This document shows positions 6,151-13,299 of a DNA stretch of 14,136 nucleotides, in pieces; positions within the stretch are counted from its first letter, which is position 1; every line of letters starts with the position of its first letter. Origin of the DNA: an uncultured Bacilli bacterium (lineage in GTDB: Bacteria; Bacillota_I; Bacilli_A; RF39; UBA660); the NCBI GenBank assembly GCA_910579535.1, contig CAJTUR010000028.1, positions 1 to 14,136 of the forward strand, in the 5' to 3' direction. Made by a program: the position numbers and the translations under genes. The notes beneath the pieces are model-generated. The model was not told where the DNA came from, did not search any database, and worked only from the letters and a program-made list of their open reading frames with translations.

Positions 6151-8049
6151 ATGAACGAAAAGAAATTAGAAACAATGTTAAATTGGTATCTCACAGAATG
6201 TGGCGAAAAAGAAGAAGGATTAAAAGATCGAGAAAAAAGAATGGATCATTTTAACCGATTAACTAGAGAACAAATTTTAAATTTTACGGAAGAAGAATTA
6301 AAATCAAACATCCTAAATAAAGAGTGGCTTTTTGCTTCAAGAGTAGGTCTAGCGAACTCAAATCTTTTAACTAAAAATGATTTAGAAAAATTAAAGGAAA
6401 ATCTAGTTTATTTGCTTTACAGTAATGACGAAATGGAAATAAAATGGGCTACTTTACTGAAAAATGTCGACTATTTTAGCAATTCTTTTATAACCGAAAT
6501 ATTAGCTATAGCCTTTCCTACAAAATATGTGATTTTTAATGATGTCACAAAAAAAATATTTAAATATTTAGAAATAAAAACGATTCCTTTAAATAAAGAA
6601 CTAAAATTTGATGACTATCTAGAAGTAATTGCAATTATAAAAAAGATAAAAGAACAATTAGAAGAAAAAACAGGTTCTTCTTTAAATTATCTTGATGTGG
6701 ATAATCTGTTTTGGTTCTATAGTATTTATTTAGACAAAAATCCAAATCAATCAGATCAAAAAATTGAAACAACTGAAAAATATTATTGGTTAAACACGAA
6801 TCCAATAATCTTTACTTATTTTGATAAACCCATTGGATTTGAACAGCTATTTACAGGAAAAAATGAGAATGGAAACTTAAGAGACAACTTTAGTAACGCC
6901 AAAATTTTTGAAAAAGTATTTATTTATGAAACAGGAGAAAAAAGACTCATAGGCATAGGTAAAATAACAAAAAAATCAGAAGACCATTCTTTAACCATCA
7001 AATTAATCGATCACTTTGAAAATCCTATTACTTTTGATGAATTAAAAGCCATAAAAAGATTAGAACAAGCTTCATTTATCACAAATAACATGGGAACTTT
7101 AAAAAATATCACTGAAGAAGAAACAAAAATTTTATTAGAATTAATTCAATCAAAAAACGAATTACGTGATGACACTTATTCTTTTGAAAAATTAGATAAA
7201 GAAGTGTTTTTAAAAAAAGAAGAATGTGAAAAAATCTATAGCATATTAAAAGAAAAGAAAAATATCATTTTAGAAGGAGCGCCTGGGGTAGGAAAAACCT
7301 ACATAGCCAAAAAACTATGCTACGCTATCATGGAGAAAAAAGAAGAAGAACGCCTTTTGTGCATTCAATTTCATCAAAGTTATTCCTATGAAGATTTTGT
7401 TTTAGGGTATCGTCCAACCAAAAAAGGAGGATTCAAACTAAAAAGTGGTCCTTTCTTAGAATTTTGTGAAAAAGCAAGAAACGATAAACAAAAAGATTAT
7501 TTCTTAATCATCGATGAAATCAATCGCGGAAACATTAGTAAAATCTTTGGAGAACTTTTAGTTTTAATTGAAAACGATAAACGTGACACACACAGCGTTG
7601 ACTTAGCTTATCAAGGTAAAGATAATCAATATAAAAACTTTACCATTCCAAGAAATCTATATATCATAGGACTTATGAATACCGCCGATCGAAGTCTAGC
7701 TTTGATGGACTTAGCCCTTAGAAGACGTTTTGCTTTCTATCGCATTAACCCTTTATTTGATGAAGAAAAATTTAAAACTTATGCCCAAAACATTCCTTAT
7801 CTAAATGAAGTCATCTCATCAATCAAAAACTTAAACAATAAAATTAAAGACGACGAATCCCTAGGAGAAGGGTTTATGATTGGCCACAGTTATTTTAGTA
7901 ACTTTAAAGAAAATGAATCCAAAGAAGAAATAAAAAACAAATTAGAGCTTATTTTAGAATACGAAATACAGCCAATGTTAAAAGAATATTGGTACGATGA
8001 AAAAGATAAATTAAAAGATTATACCAATCTAAAGAGTTGGATAAAATGA
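6151..8049 (+). CDS. mcrB: McrB-type GTPase with N-terminal EVE domain
   Basis: This is the motor and recognition subunit of a modification-dependent (type IV) restriction system. The C-terminal AAA+ domain (about 350-620 of 632) has Walker A GAPGVGKT (376-383), Walker B FLIIDEINRGN (451-461), the McrB signature MNTADRS (509-515) and the arginine-rich LRRRFAF (523-529). Residues about 209-310 fit an EVE (PUA-like) domain: YYWLNTNP at the start, NFSNAKIFEKVFIYETG (246-262), then an IGIGKI strand and a PITFDELK ending. EVE domains bind modified bases in other restriction proteins. Residues 1-200 are helical, with a W59..SRVGLANSNL block and AFPTKYVIFND near 121-131, a module I have seen in similar McrB proteins but cannot name. 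It replaces the DUF3578 DNA-binding domain of E. coli McrB. GTP as nucleotide is inferred from the family. It overlaps mcrC by ATGA. Confidence 0.88.
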   Translation: MNEKKLETMLNWYLTECGEKEEGLKDREKRMDHFNRLTREQILNFTEEELKSNILNKEWLFASRVGLANSNLLTKNDLEKLKENLVYLLYSNDEMEIKWATLLKNVDYFSNSFITEILAIAFPTKYVIFNDVTKKIFKYLEIKTIPLNKELKFDDYLEVIAIIKKIKEQLEEKTGSSLNYLDVDNLFWFYSIYLDKNPNQSDQKIETTEKYYWLNTNPIIFTYFDKPIGFEQLFTGKNENGNLRDNFSNAKIFEKVFIYETGEKRLIGIGKITKKSEDHSLTIKLIDHFENPITFDELKAIKRLEQASFITNNMGTLKNITEEETKILLELIQSKNELRDDTYSFEKLDKEVFLKKEECEKIYSILKEKKNIILEGAPGVGKTYIAKKLCYAIMEKKEEERLLCIQFHQSYSYEDFVLGYRPTKKGGFKLKSGPFLEFCEKARNDKQKDYFLIIDEINRGNISKIFGELLVLIENDKRDTHSVDLAYQGKDNQYKNFTIPRNLYIIGLMNTADRSLALMDLALRRRFAFYRINPLFDEEKFKTYAQNIPYLNEVISSIKNLNNKIKDDESLGEGFMIGHSYFSNFKENESKEEIKNKLELILEYEIQPMLKEYWYDEKDKLKDYTNLKSWIK

Positions 8050-9119
8050 TTCGCGTTCAAAATGTCTACTACATGCTTGCTTTGATTTATAAAAAATTAA
8101 ACGAAGAGGAGATAAAAAAATACGACCAAGAGGAATTTGAAAATCTCTATGACTTATTTGCTGAACTTATAATAAACTTAGTTCAAAAGCAAATAAAAAA
8201 AGGTTTAAATCATGATTATCAAAGCTTTAATGACGAACTAGCATTAGTAAAAGGAAAAATTAATTTAGCAGAAACCATAAAAAGAAACTCTAAAGTAAGA
8301 CACCAAGTAGTATGTAATTATGAGGAATACACTTTAAATTCTTATTTAAATAAAATTATTAAAACGACCATTCAATTTTTACTAAACTCTAAAAAAATAA
8401 GTGATTTAAAAAGAAAACAACGATTAAAAAAAATAAAAACTTATTTTAATGATATAGAAGAAATTAAAACACCAAAAAGAATCGAATGGAAAGCCATACA
8501 ATTTAATAAAAATAACGACTCTTACCGTTTCTTAATTAAAATCTGTGAGCTGATTTTAAAAGAATTATATGTCGGTCCAGACGAAAAAGAATTATTTTTA
8601 ATGAATTATAAAGAAGATAGATTAATGGCCAATCTTTATGAAAGTTTTATAAGAGCCTACTACGAAAGAAAAGCAAAAGTAGAAAAAAAAGACCTTTTTT
8701 GGCAAATGGAAATCATTTCAGGAAAAAAAGAAAACATTCCTAAAATGCAAACCGATATTTCGTTTTTAGATCACAACAATCAAATTAACTTAATTATCGA
8801 CGCTAAATTTTATTGCAAAATTTATCAAGAATTTTATGAAAAAGAAAAATTTAATTCCAACAATTTATATCAAATGTACGCTTATCTAAAAAAAAGTGGA
8901 AATGAACAAGCCGAAGGTTTAATCCTATATGCCAAAACAGAAGGAAAAAGTATTGGGTGGAATGAATTTATTGTTGATAAAAATAAACTCGTTATCACAG
9001 ACTTAGATTTAAGTGGCAATTTTACTTTAATTGAAAGCAAACTCAATGACATTTTAGATTGGCATTTAAAAAAAATCCCTTCCTTAGAAATGAATAAAAA
9101 ATACAATAAAGAGGACTAA
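8046..9119 (+). CDS. mcrC: McrC-type nuclease subunit of the restriction system
   Basis: McrC joins the McrB ring, stimulates GTP hydrolysis and cuts DNA when two complexes meet. The 357-aa protein starts with MIRVQNVYYMLA, matching the usual McrC opening (MIPVKNIYYML). The ATG at 8046 is therefore chosen over the in-frame TTG at 8037. This also creates a clean ATGA overlap with the mcrB stop, suggesting termination-reinitiation coupling; no strong SD is present. The PD-(D/E)xK-like core is complete: E200 in LYESFIRAYY, D237 in QTDISF, D252-A-K254 in IIDAKFY, and the following NLYQMYAYL helix (about 273-281). Length and motif order are typical. The subunit is cytoplasmic. The target modification is set by McrB and cannot be read from this protein. 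Confidence 0.9.
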   Translation: MIRVQNVYYMLALIYKKLNEEEIKKYDQEEFENLYDLFAELIINLVQKQIKKGLNHDYQSFNDELALVKGKINLAETIKRNSKVRHQVVCNYEEYTLNSYLNKIIKTTIQFLLNSKKISDLKRKQRLKKIKTYFNDIEEIKTPKRIEWKAIQFNKNNDSYRFLIKICELILKELYVGPDEKELFLMNYKEDRLMANLYESFIRAYYERKAKVEKKDLFWQMEIISGKKENIPKMQTDISFLDHNNQINLIIDAKFYCKIYQEFYEKEKFNSNNLYQMYAYLKKSGNEQAEGLILYAKTEGKSIGWNEFIVDKNKLVITDLDLSGNFTLIESKLNDILDWHLKKIPSLEMNKKYNKED

Positions 9120-9120
9120 T

Positions 9121-9366
9121 ATGAATGAAGAGATGGAAAAATTTATAAATGAAACCGTAACGAGTCATCGTTGGATTAAAATCAATAATCAGCTCTATTT
9201 AAAACAATATCAAATAGAACTATTAGATTTATACCATATTCCTTATCAAAATTGTGCTTCTATAAAAGAAATATTATTTCTATTAGAAGAGGAAAACAGT
9301 GAAGAATTAGAAGAATTAGCAAAAAGTCTTCAAGAATTGAGTTATTATCATGAGACTAATAAATGA
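9121..9366 (+). CDS. Small acidic protein, third cistron of the mcrBC unit
   Basis: The 81-aa protein has no family name that I recognise. It begins 1 nt after the mcrC stop codon with its own SD (GAGG at 9111-9114, 6 nt before ATG), so it is surely co-transcribed with mcrBC. Composition is strongly acidic: about 15 Glu and 1 Asp against 6 Lys and 1 Arg. A central basic/aromatic segment (HRWIKINNQLYLKQYQIELL, 16-35) with an HIPYQNCASIKEI turn is followed by a Glu-rich helix (about 51-73) and a YYHETNK tail. No membrane segment, Cys pair or nuclease motif is seen. It may be an accessory or modulator of the restriction complex, or an unrelated small housekeeping protein carried along. A terminator follows immediately. 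Confidence 0.8.
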   Translation: MNEEMEKFINETVTSHRWIKINNQLYLKQYQIELLDLYHIPYQNCASIKEILFLLEEENSEELEELAKSLQELSYYHETNK

Positions 9367-9368
9367 AC

Positions 9369-9396
9369 AAAGGTAGATAAGTTCTATCTTTTTTTT
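9369..9396 (+). terminator. Intrinsic terminator closing the mcrBC unit
   Basis: AAAGGTAGA (9369-9377) pairs with TCTATCTTT (9383-9391) with one G-U wobble and a 5-nt loop, followed by a run of T to 9396. It starts 3 nt after the stop codon of the small gene and overlaps the region where a -35 of the next promoter would lie. Confidence 0.85.
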
Positions 9397-9404
9397 ATTA
9401 AATC

Positions 9405-9413
9405 TGTTAAAAT
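9405..9413 (+). promoter_or_regulatory. Extended -10 promoter of the SDR operon
   Basis: TGTTAAAAT is a TGn plus TAAAAT extended -10 box (5 of 6). A recognisable -35 is absent; that position is occupied by the terminator. AGAGG at 9425-9429 precedes the ATG at 9437 by 7 nt. No further clear promoter is seen until the right edge, so this box probably serves the whole operon. Confidence 0.55.
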
Positions 9414-9436
9414 AGAATTTACAAAGAGGGAAGTTT

Positions 9437-10174
9437 ATGAATCAAAAAGTAGCCTTAATCACAGGAGCTTCTAAAGGCATAGGTGCGGCTATAGCAAGAA
9501 AATTTGCCAGTTTAAATTATAATTTAGTTTTAAATTATTTAACCAGTGAAAAAGAAGCCAATTTATTAAAAGAAGAATTAGAAAAAAAATATAAAATACA
9601 AATCTTAGTCCTTCAAGCGGATGTTTCAAAAGAAACGGAGGTAGAGCAAATGATTGAAAAAACAATAGCCCATTTTTCTAAAATCGATTGTTTAATCAAT
9701 AATGCTGTCTTAAATAAAGATAACAGTTATCAAGAAAAAAAAAGTGAAGAATTTAATCAAGTAATCAATACCAATTTAATTGGCCCTTTTTTAACCATGA
9801 AATATACAAGTATTTCTATGATAAAGCAAAAAAGTGGTGTCATTATAAATATTTCTTCTACCAATGCAATCGACACAAATGAAATTTATTCAATGGATTA
9901 TGATGCATCAAAAGCTGGCTTAATTTCTCTTACGAATAACTTTGCGGATGCCCTCGCTCCCTTTGTAAGAGTCATTGCTATTGCTCCAGGGTGGACAAAA
10001 ACTGAGAGTGTATCGGAAATGAATCCTAATTATTTAAAAGATGAAGAACAAAAAATACTTTTAAAAAGAATGGCACAACCTGAAGAAATTGCGAATGTCG
10101 TTGCCTTTTTAGCAAGTGCTGAAGCAAGTTATATCAACAAAACTGTGATTCGAGTAGATGGAGGATTAAAATGA
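9437..10174 (+). CDS. Short-chain dehydrogenase/reductase (FabG-like)
   Basis: A 245-aa classical SDR with Rossmann fold. The nucleotide-binding TGASKGIG is at 9-16, the DV of the adenine pocket at 62-63, LINNA at 86-90, the structural Asn in INTN (110-113), the catalytic Ser in NISS (141), and the YxxxK pair Y155 and K159, followed by the APGW block (183-186) and the C-terminal RVDGG (239-243). Classical SDRs of this length reduce a keto group or oxidise an alcohol with NAD(P)H. The sequence is FabG-like, but the context is not a fatty-acid operon and there is no acyl carrier gene nearby, so the substrate is unknown. It is the first gene of the operon and overlaps the next by ATGA. Confidence 0.9.
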   Translation: MNQKVALITGASKGIGAAIARKFASLNYNLVLNYLTSEKEANLLKEELEKKYKIQILVLQADVSKETEVEQMIEKTIAHFSKIDCLINNAVLNKDNSYQEKKSEEFNQVINTNLIGPFLTMKYTSISMIKQKSGVIINISSTNAIDTNEIYSMDYDASKAGLISLTNNFADALAPFVRVIAIAPGWTKTESVSEMNPNYLKDEEQKILLKRMAQPEEIANVVAFLASAEASYINKTVIRVDGGLK

Positions 10175-10626
10175 TGAATGCATTAGCGATAATTCCAAAT
10201 GAAAATAAATTAGAGGTCGACCCATTTTATCACGATTTAGAAGAAGGTGAAAGACATGGTAAAGGAATAAAAAGATTTTGTGATAGACATAATTTAGGCA
10301 TTACCTCAGAAAGTCTAGGACTTAATGAAGGAGAATACCCTGGTTACCGATGGCAACAAGCTGTTGCTTCTATAGGCCATTTAGTGATTTGTTTAGATGA
10401 AGAATTATGGGCTTTTTTGCCAGAAAGATTATCAAATAATCAGCGAAAATGGTTTAAAGAACATAAACACTTTTTTACAAAATATAAAAAAAGATTAAGC
10501 TATGTGGTATTTAATGAAATCGGAGAAATAATAGAAGCTTCAGAATATTTACATTCTGATTCTTATCATAATTTATTTAACTATATAAAAAATGAAGAAA
10601 CTAGAGAAAGCGAGTTAAAAAGATAA
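10171..10626 (+). CDS. Unrecognised 151-aa protein
   Basis: I do not recognise this family. It overlaps the SDR stop codon (ATGA at 10171-10174) and is preceded by GGAGG at 10160-10164. Both the ATG at 10171 and the one at 10174 are usable, giving 151 or 150 residues. The protein is soluble and rich in charged and aromatic residues. It has a His/Glu/Asp-rich N-terminal part (VDPFYHDLEEGERHGKGIKRF at about 16-36, then CDRH), a hydrophobic stretch VASIGHLVICLDEELWAFL (65-83), and LSNNQRKWFKEHKHFF (87-102) followed by a short beta-like YVVFNEIGEIIEA (111-123). The C-terminus ends ESELKR. Its last 57 bp recur imperfectly after the next gene. Operon position suggests expression together with the SDR and the PLP enzyme, but no role can be assigned. 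Confidence 0.8.
   Translation: MMNALAIIPNENKLEVDPFYHDLEEGERHGKGIKRFCDRHNLGITSESLGLNEGEYPGYRWQQAVASIGHLVICLDEELWAFLPERLSNNQRKWFKEHKHFFTKYKKRLSYVVFNEIGEIIEASEYLHSDSYHNLFNYIKNEETRESELKR
10568..10624 (+). repeat. Direct repeat, copy A (3' end of the 151-aa gene)
   Basis: This copy is the coding end of the 151-aa gene. It shares ATAATTTATTTAA (10568-10580) and the 20-mer AGAAAGCGAGTTAAAAAGAT (10605-10624) with copy B, while the middle is diverged and 3 nt longer. It lies just before the ATG of the 212-aa gene at 10626. Confidence 0.75.
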
Positions 10627-11264
10627 TGATTAATATTTTTAATATATCAGAGTGTTTTGAAAAAATTCCTTATGCTTTTTTAACCTATTATCCAGAAAAA
10701 GAAAAAATATATCATTTTATCAAATACCCAATTGTCTCTCTTTATAATGAAGGAATAAGAGGACTTGATATAAGCTTAATACATGAATTAATTCATAAGA
10801 TTGAGTGGAATATCAGACTTATGTGTGGCTTAAACTTACATGATGAAAAGAACACGAACAAAATAGTTAATGAAATTCGAACGCAAAAGCTTGCCATTAA
10901 GATAACTCATAAATTACATAATGCTAAAGTATTTATTTATGATAATCCTAATGATTATAAAATTGAAGGTGAAAGTGACTATGAACGAATGTTTCCTTTA
11001 GTATCAGACTTTTTTGAAGAATACGAATCGTTTTTTAAAGAATGTGCTATAAATAATGCAATAGATAAATTAGAAGAAAAATTTGGAGAAAGTTGGCATG
11101 ATTTTTCTTCTTATATAAATTATATTTTTGATCTGATGGAACAAAGTTTTAAATTAAATAAGAATCCAATAAAAAATTTTATAGATAAAAATATGATAGA
11201 AACATCTTTAAATTTAATACAGTCAATGAAAGAATACAGTAATCATAAGGCAAGAATAGCTTAA
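10626..11264 (+). CDS. HEXXH protein, putative zincin-like metallopeptidase
   Basis: The 212-aa product contains a zincin-type HEXXH motif, H53-E54-L-I-H57, in a hydrophobic helix context (SLIHELIHKIEW). A GLN turn follows at 68-70, and a second helix NEIRTQKLA (82-90) offers E83 as a candidate third zinc ligand, 26 residues after H57 as in gluzincin-like folds. The remaining 120 residues are helical and acidic. No signal peptide or membrane segment exists, so it would act in the cytoplasm. I know of no named family that it fits. The start codon shares one base with the preceding stop (TAATG) and has no SD, so it depends on coupling. The gene is flanked by the two copies of a direct repeat and may be an insertion. 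Proteolytic activity is inference from the motif alone. Confidence 0.75.
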   Translation: MINIFNISECFEKIPYAFLTYYPEKEKIYHFIKYPIVSLYNEGIRGLDISLIHELIHKIEWNIRLMCGLNLHDEKNTNKIVNEIRTQKLAIKITHKLHNAKVFIYDNPNDYKIEGESDYERMFPLVSDFFEEYESFFKECAINNAIDKLEEKFGESWHDFSSYINYIFDLMEQSFKLNKNPIKNFIDKNMIETSLNLIQSMKEYSNHKARIA

Positions 11265-11351
11265 TATATCATTAATCAAACAGGACAAAATATAAATAAT
11301 TTATTTAATTTTTATAAATTAAAAAATAAAGAAAGCGAGTTAAAAAGATGA
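11265..11351 (+). pseudogene. Gene-end remnant between the HEXXH gene and the PLP-enzyme gene
   Basis: After the TAA of the HEXXH gene the same frame stays open for 28 codons and stops at TGA 11349-11351, overlapping the ATG of the next gene (ATGA). The last 17 codons (NLFNFYKLKNKESELKR) resemble the end of the 151-aa protein (NLFN..., ESELKR). It may be a leftover 3' end created by insertion of the HEXXH gene, or the lost C-terminal extension of that gene. There is no start codon with an SD, so independent expression is not expected. Confidence 0.5.
11296..11349 (+). repeat. Direct repeat, copy B
   Basis: The 54-bp copy begins with ATAATTTATTTAA (11296-11308) and ends with AGAAAGCGAGTTAAAAAGAT (11330-11349), both identical to copy A. 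Its final AT forms the first two bases of the PLP-enzyme ATG at 11348. Copies A and B are separated by 671 bp that contain the whole HEXXH gene. Confidence 0.75.
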
Positions 11352-12607
11352 ATCAATATAAATTATTAGGAATCAATCCCAAAATAATAGAATTAGCTGA
11401 AACTGTTGAAAAAGACAATCAAGAAGAATTTAAAAAAATAGAAAATAGTTGTGAATTCAATTCTTTAAAAGTTTTAAATGCCTTTCATGAGTGTAATGTA
11501 AGTGAAAGTGACTTTGCTTCTACAACAGGTTATGGTTACAACGATAAAGGAAGAGAAACCATTGAAGCGATTTTTAAAACGATTTTTAAAACTGAGAGTG
11601 CTTTAGTAAGAAGTCAAATGATTAGTGGGTCTCACGCTTTATCAACAACCCTTTTTGCTCTTTTAAGACCTAATGATACCTTACTTTCTATTTCGGGACT
11701 TCCTTATGATACTCTACATGAAGTAATAGGAATTAAAGAAAATAAGAGTTCTTTAAAATCTTTTGGAATTCATTATGAACAAATTGATTTAATAAATGAT
11801 GATTTTGATTATCAAAAAATTGAAGAATATTTAAAAAATAATCCTGTAAAAGTTATTGAAATTCAAAGAAGTAAAGGCTATTCTACTCGAAAAAGTCTAT
11901 CAATTGAAAAGCTAGAAAAAGTGATTAAATTAATAAAAGAGATCAATGATAAAATTATCGTAATGGTGGATAATTGCTATTGTGAATTTGTTGGAACAGT
12001 AGAACCAAGTGAAGTTGGTGCAGATATTGTAGTGGGGTCATTAATTAAAAATTTGGGGGGAGGAATAGCTCCAAACGGAGGGTATATTGTTGGAAAAAAA
12101 GACCTTATAGACCTTTGTGGAGAAAGATTAAACCTTCCCGGAGAAGGATGTGAAGTAGGTCCAACACTAGGTATTAATAAAAGCATTTTACAAGGGATTT
12201 ACTTTGCTCCAAGTGTCGTAGCAAGTGCCTTAAAAACAAATGTTTTTACCAGTTTAATGTTAGAAAGGTTAGGTTACATTGTAGAGCCAAGATTTAATGA
12301 AGAAAAGGTAGATATTGTTTTAAATATCTATTTTAAATCAAAAGAAGATTTGATTAAATATACAGAAGGAATTCAAATGGGCTCCGCTATAGATGCTTCT
12401 TTTTTACCTATACCAAGTCCTATGCCAGGGTACGACTGTGACATCATTATGGCCAGCGGTTCTTTTACTCAAGGAAGCAGTATTGAACTTTCTTGTGATG
12501 GACCCGTTCGTGAACCCTTTATTGCTTATCAACAAGGAAGTTTAACCTATGAGTATGGAAAAATCGGAGTCCTTATGGCAATACAACATTTATTAAAGAA
12601 AGAATAG
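11348..12607 (+). CDS. YnbB-type PLP enzyme ('methionine gamma-lyase family')
   Basis: The 419-aa protein belongs to the fold-type I PLP family annotated as methionine gamma-lyase family protein, formerly 'aluminium resistance protein' (Bacillus YnbB-like). Visible landmarks are GYGYNDKGRE (61-70), RSQMISGSHALSTTLFALLRP (88-108) for cofactor phosphate and substrate contacts, VDNCYCEF (207-214) with the Asp that holds the pyridine nitrogen, and SLIKNLGGG (231-239) with K234 as the Schiff-base lysine. Length is typical. The family name implies C-S lyase chemistry, but the true substrate of these proteins is not well established. The start shares ATGA with the remnant frame upstream and has only a poor SD, so coupling to upstream translation is likely. 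The usual Bacillus neighbours (glnR, glnA, hflX) are absent. A 6-nt gap separates it from the next gene. Confidence 0.9.
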   Translation: MNQYKLLGINPKIIELAETVEKDNQEEFKKIENSCEFNSLKVLNAFHECNVSESDFASTTGYGYNDKGRETIEAIFKTIFKTESALVRSQMISGSHALSTTLFALLRPNDTLLSISGLPYDTLHEVIGIKENKSSLKSFGIHYEQIDLINDDFDYQKIEEYLKNNPVKVIEIQRSKGYSTRKSLSIEKLEKVIKLIKEINDKIIVMVDNCYCEFVGTVEPSEVGADIVVGSLIKNLGGGIAPNGGYIVGKKDLIDLCGERLNLPGEGCEVGPTLGINKSILQGIYFAPSVVASALKTNVFTSLMLERLGYIVEPRFNEEKVDIVLNIYFKSKEDLIKYTEGIQMGSAIDASFLPIPSPMPGYDCDIIMASGSFTQGSSIELSCDGPVREPFIAYQQGSLTYEYGKIGVLMAIQHLLKKE

Positions 12608-12613
12608 AAAAAA

Positions 12614-13297
12614 ATGAATAAAAAAAAGAAAATGGACATTATTTATGAAGACAAAGAATTCTTAGTAATCAATAAGCCATCAGGGTTGCTCACGATAGCA
12701 ACAGAAAAAGAAAAAATCAAAACCCTTTATCATGAAGCAAGAACGTACATTAAAAAGCAAAACCCTAAAAATAAGATTTTTATTGTGCATCGCTTAGATA
12801 AAGAGACGTCAGGAATAGTTGTTTTTGCCAAAAATGAGAAATTAAAAAATAAGTTGCAAGAACATTGGAACGATTACGTTAAAAATCGAGAATACCTAGC
12901 CATAGTAGAAGGAAAGATAACGAAAAAGAAAGAGACCTTGACTTACTATTTAAAAGAATCCAAAACACATCAAGTGTTAATAAGTGATGAAAAAAATGGT
13001 AAAAAAGCCATCACTCATTTAAGTTTACTTGCAAACAATAAAGCCTATAGTTTATTGAAAATAAATCTTGAAACTGGAAGAAAAAATCAAATAAGAGTCA
13101 GTTTAAATGAATACGGTTACCCAATTATTGGAGATAAAAAATACAATTCAACTAAAAATCCTATTGGTAGACTTGGCTTGCATGCAACTGTTTTAGAATT
13201 AGAAATAAATCAGAAAAAACACAAATGGTGTGCAAAAGTCCCTGAAAATTTCAAGGCAATGTTTGAAAATGCTATAGAAAGCTACGAAACAAAGTAA
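12614..13297 (+). CDS. RluA-family pseudouridine synthase
   Basis: This enzyme isomerises uridine to pseudouridine in RNA. The 227-aa protein is a single catalytic domain without an S4 domain, close in size to E. coli RluA. It has the opening IIYEDKEFLVINKPSGLL (9-26), the catalytic loop HRLDKETSG (59-67) with D62, the segment REYLAIVEG (92-100), and GRKNQIRV (155-162). Whether it modifies 23S rRNA or tRNA cannot be told from the sequence. A second ATG at 12632 (residue 7) is also possible; neither start has a clear SD, so translation probably depends on the PLP-enzyme gene ending 6 nt upstream. The N-terminal MNKKKKM may therefore be partly spurious. Confidence 0.9.
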   Translation: MNKKKKMDIIYEDKEFLVINKPSGLLTIATEKEKIKTLYHEARTYIKKQNPKNKIFIVHRLDKETSGIVVFAKNEKLKNKLQEHWNDYVKNREYLAIVEGKITKKKETLTYYLKESKTHQVLISDEKNGKKAITHLSLLANNKAYSLLKINLETGRKNQIRVSLNEYGYPIIGDKKYNSTKNPIGRLGLHATVLELEINQKKHKWCAKVPENFKAMFENAIESYETK

Positions 13298-13299
13298 TA

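Noticed and set aside
8037..8045. TTG start of mcrC three codons earlier
   Set aside because: The McrC family begins with MI(P/R)V(K/Q)N(I/V)YYML, and the ATG at 8046 gives the typical ATGA coupling.
11569..11592. Perfect 12-bp tandem repeat GATTTTTAAAAC x2 encoding IFKTIFKT in the PLP-enzyme gene
   Set aside because: The spacing between GRE and ALVR matches the usual family length as I recall it, so no insertion is implied; probably coincidence of similar helix residues.
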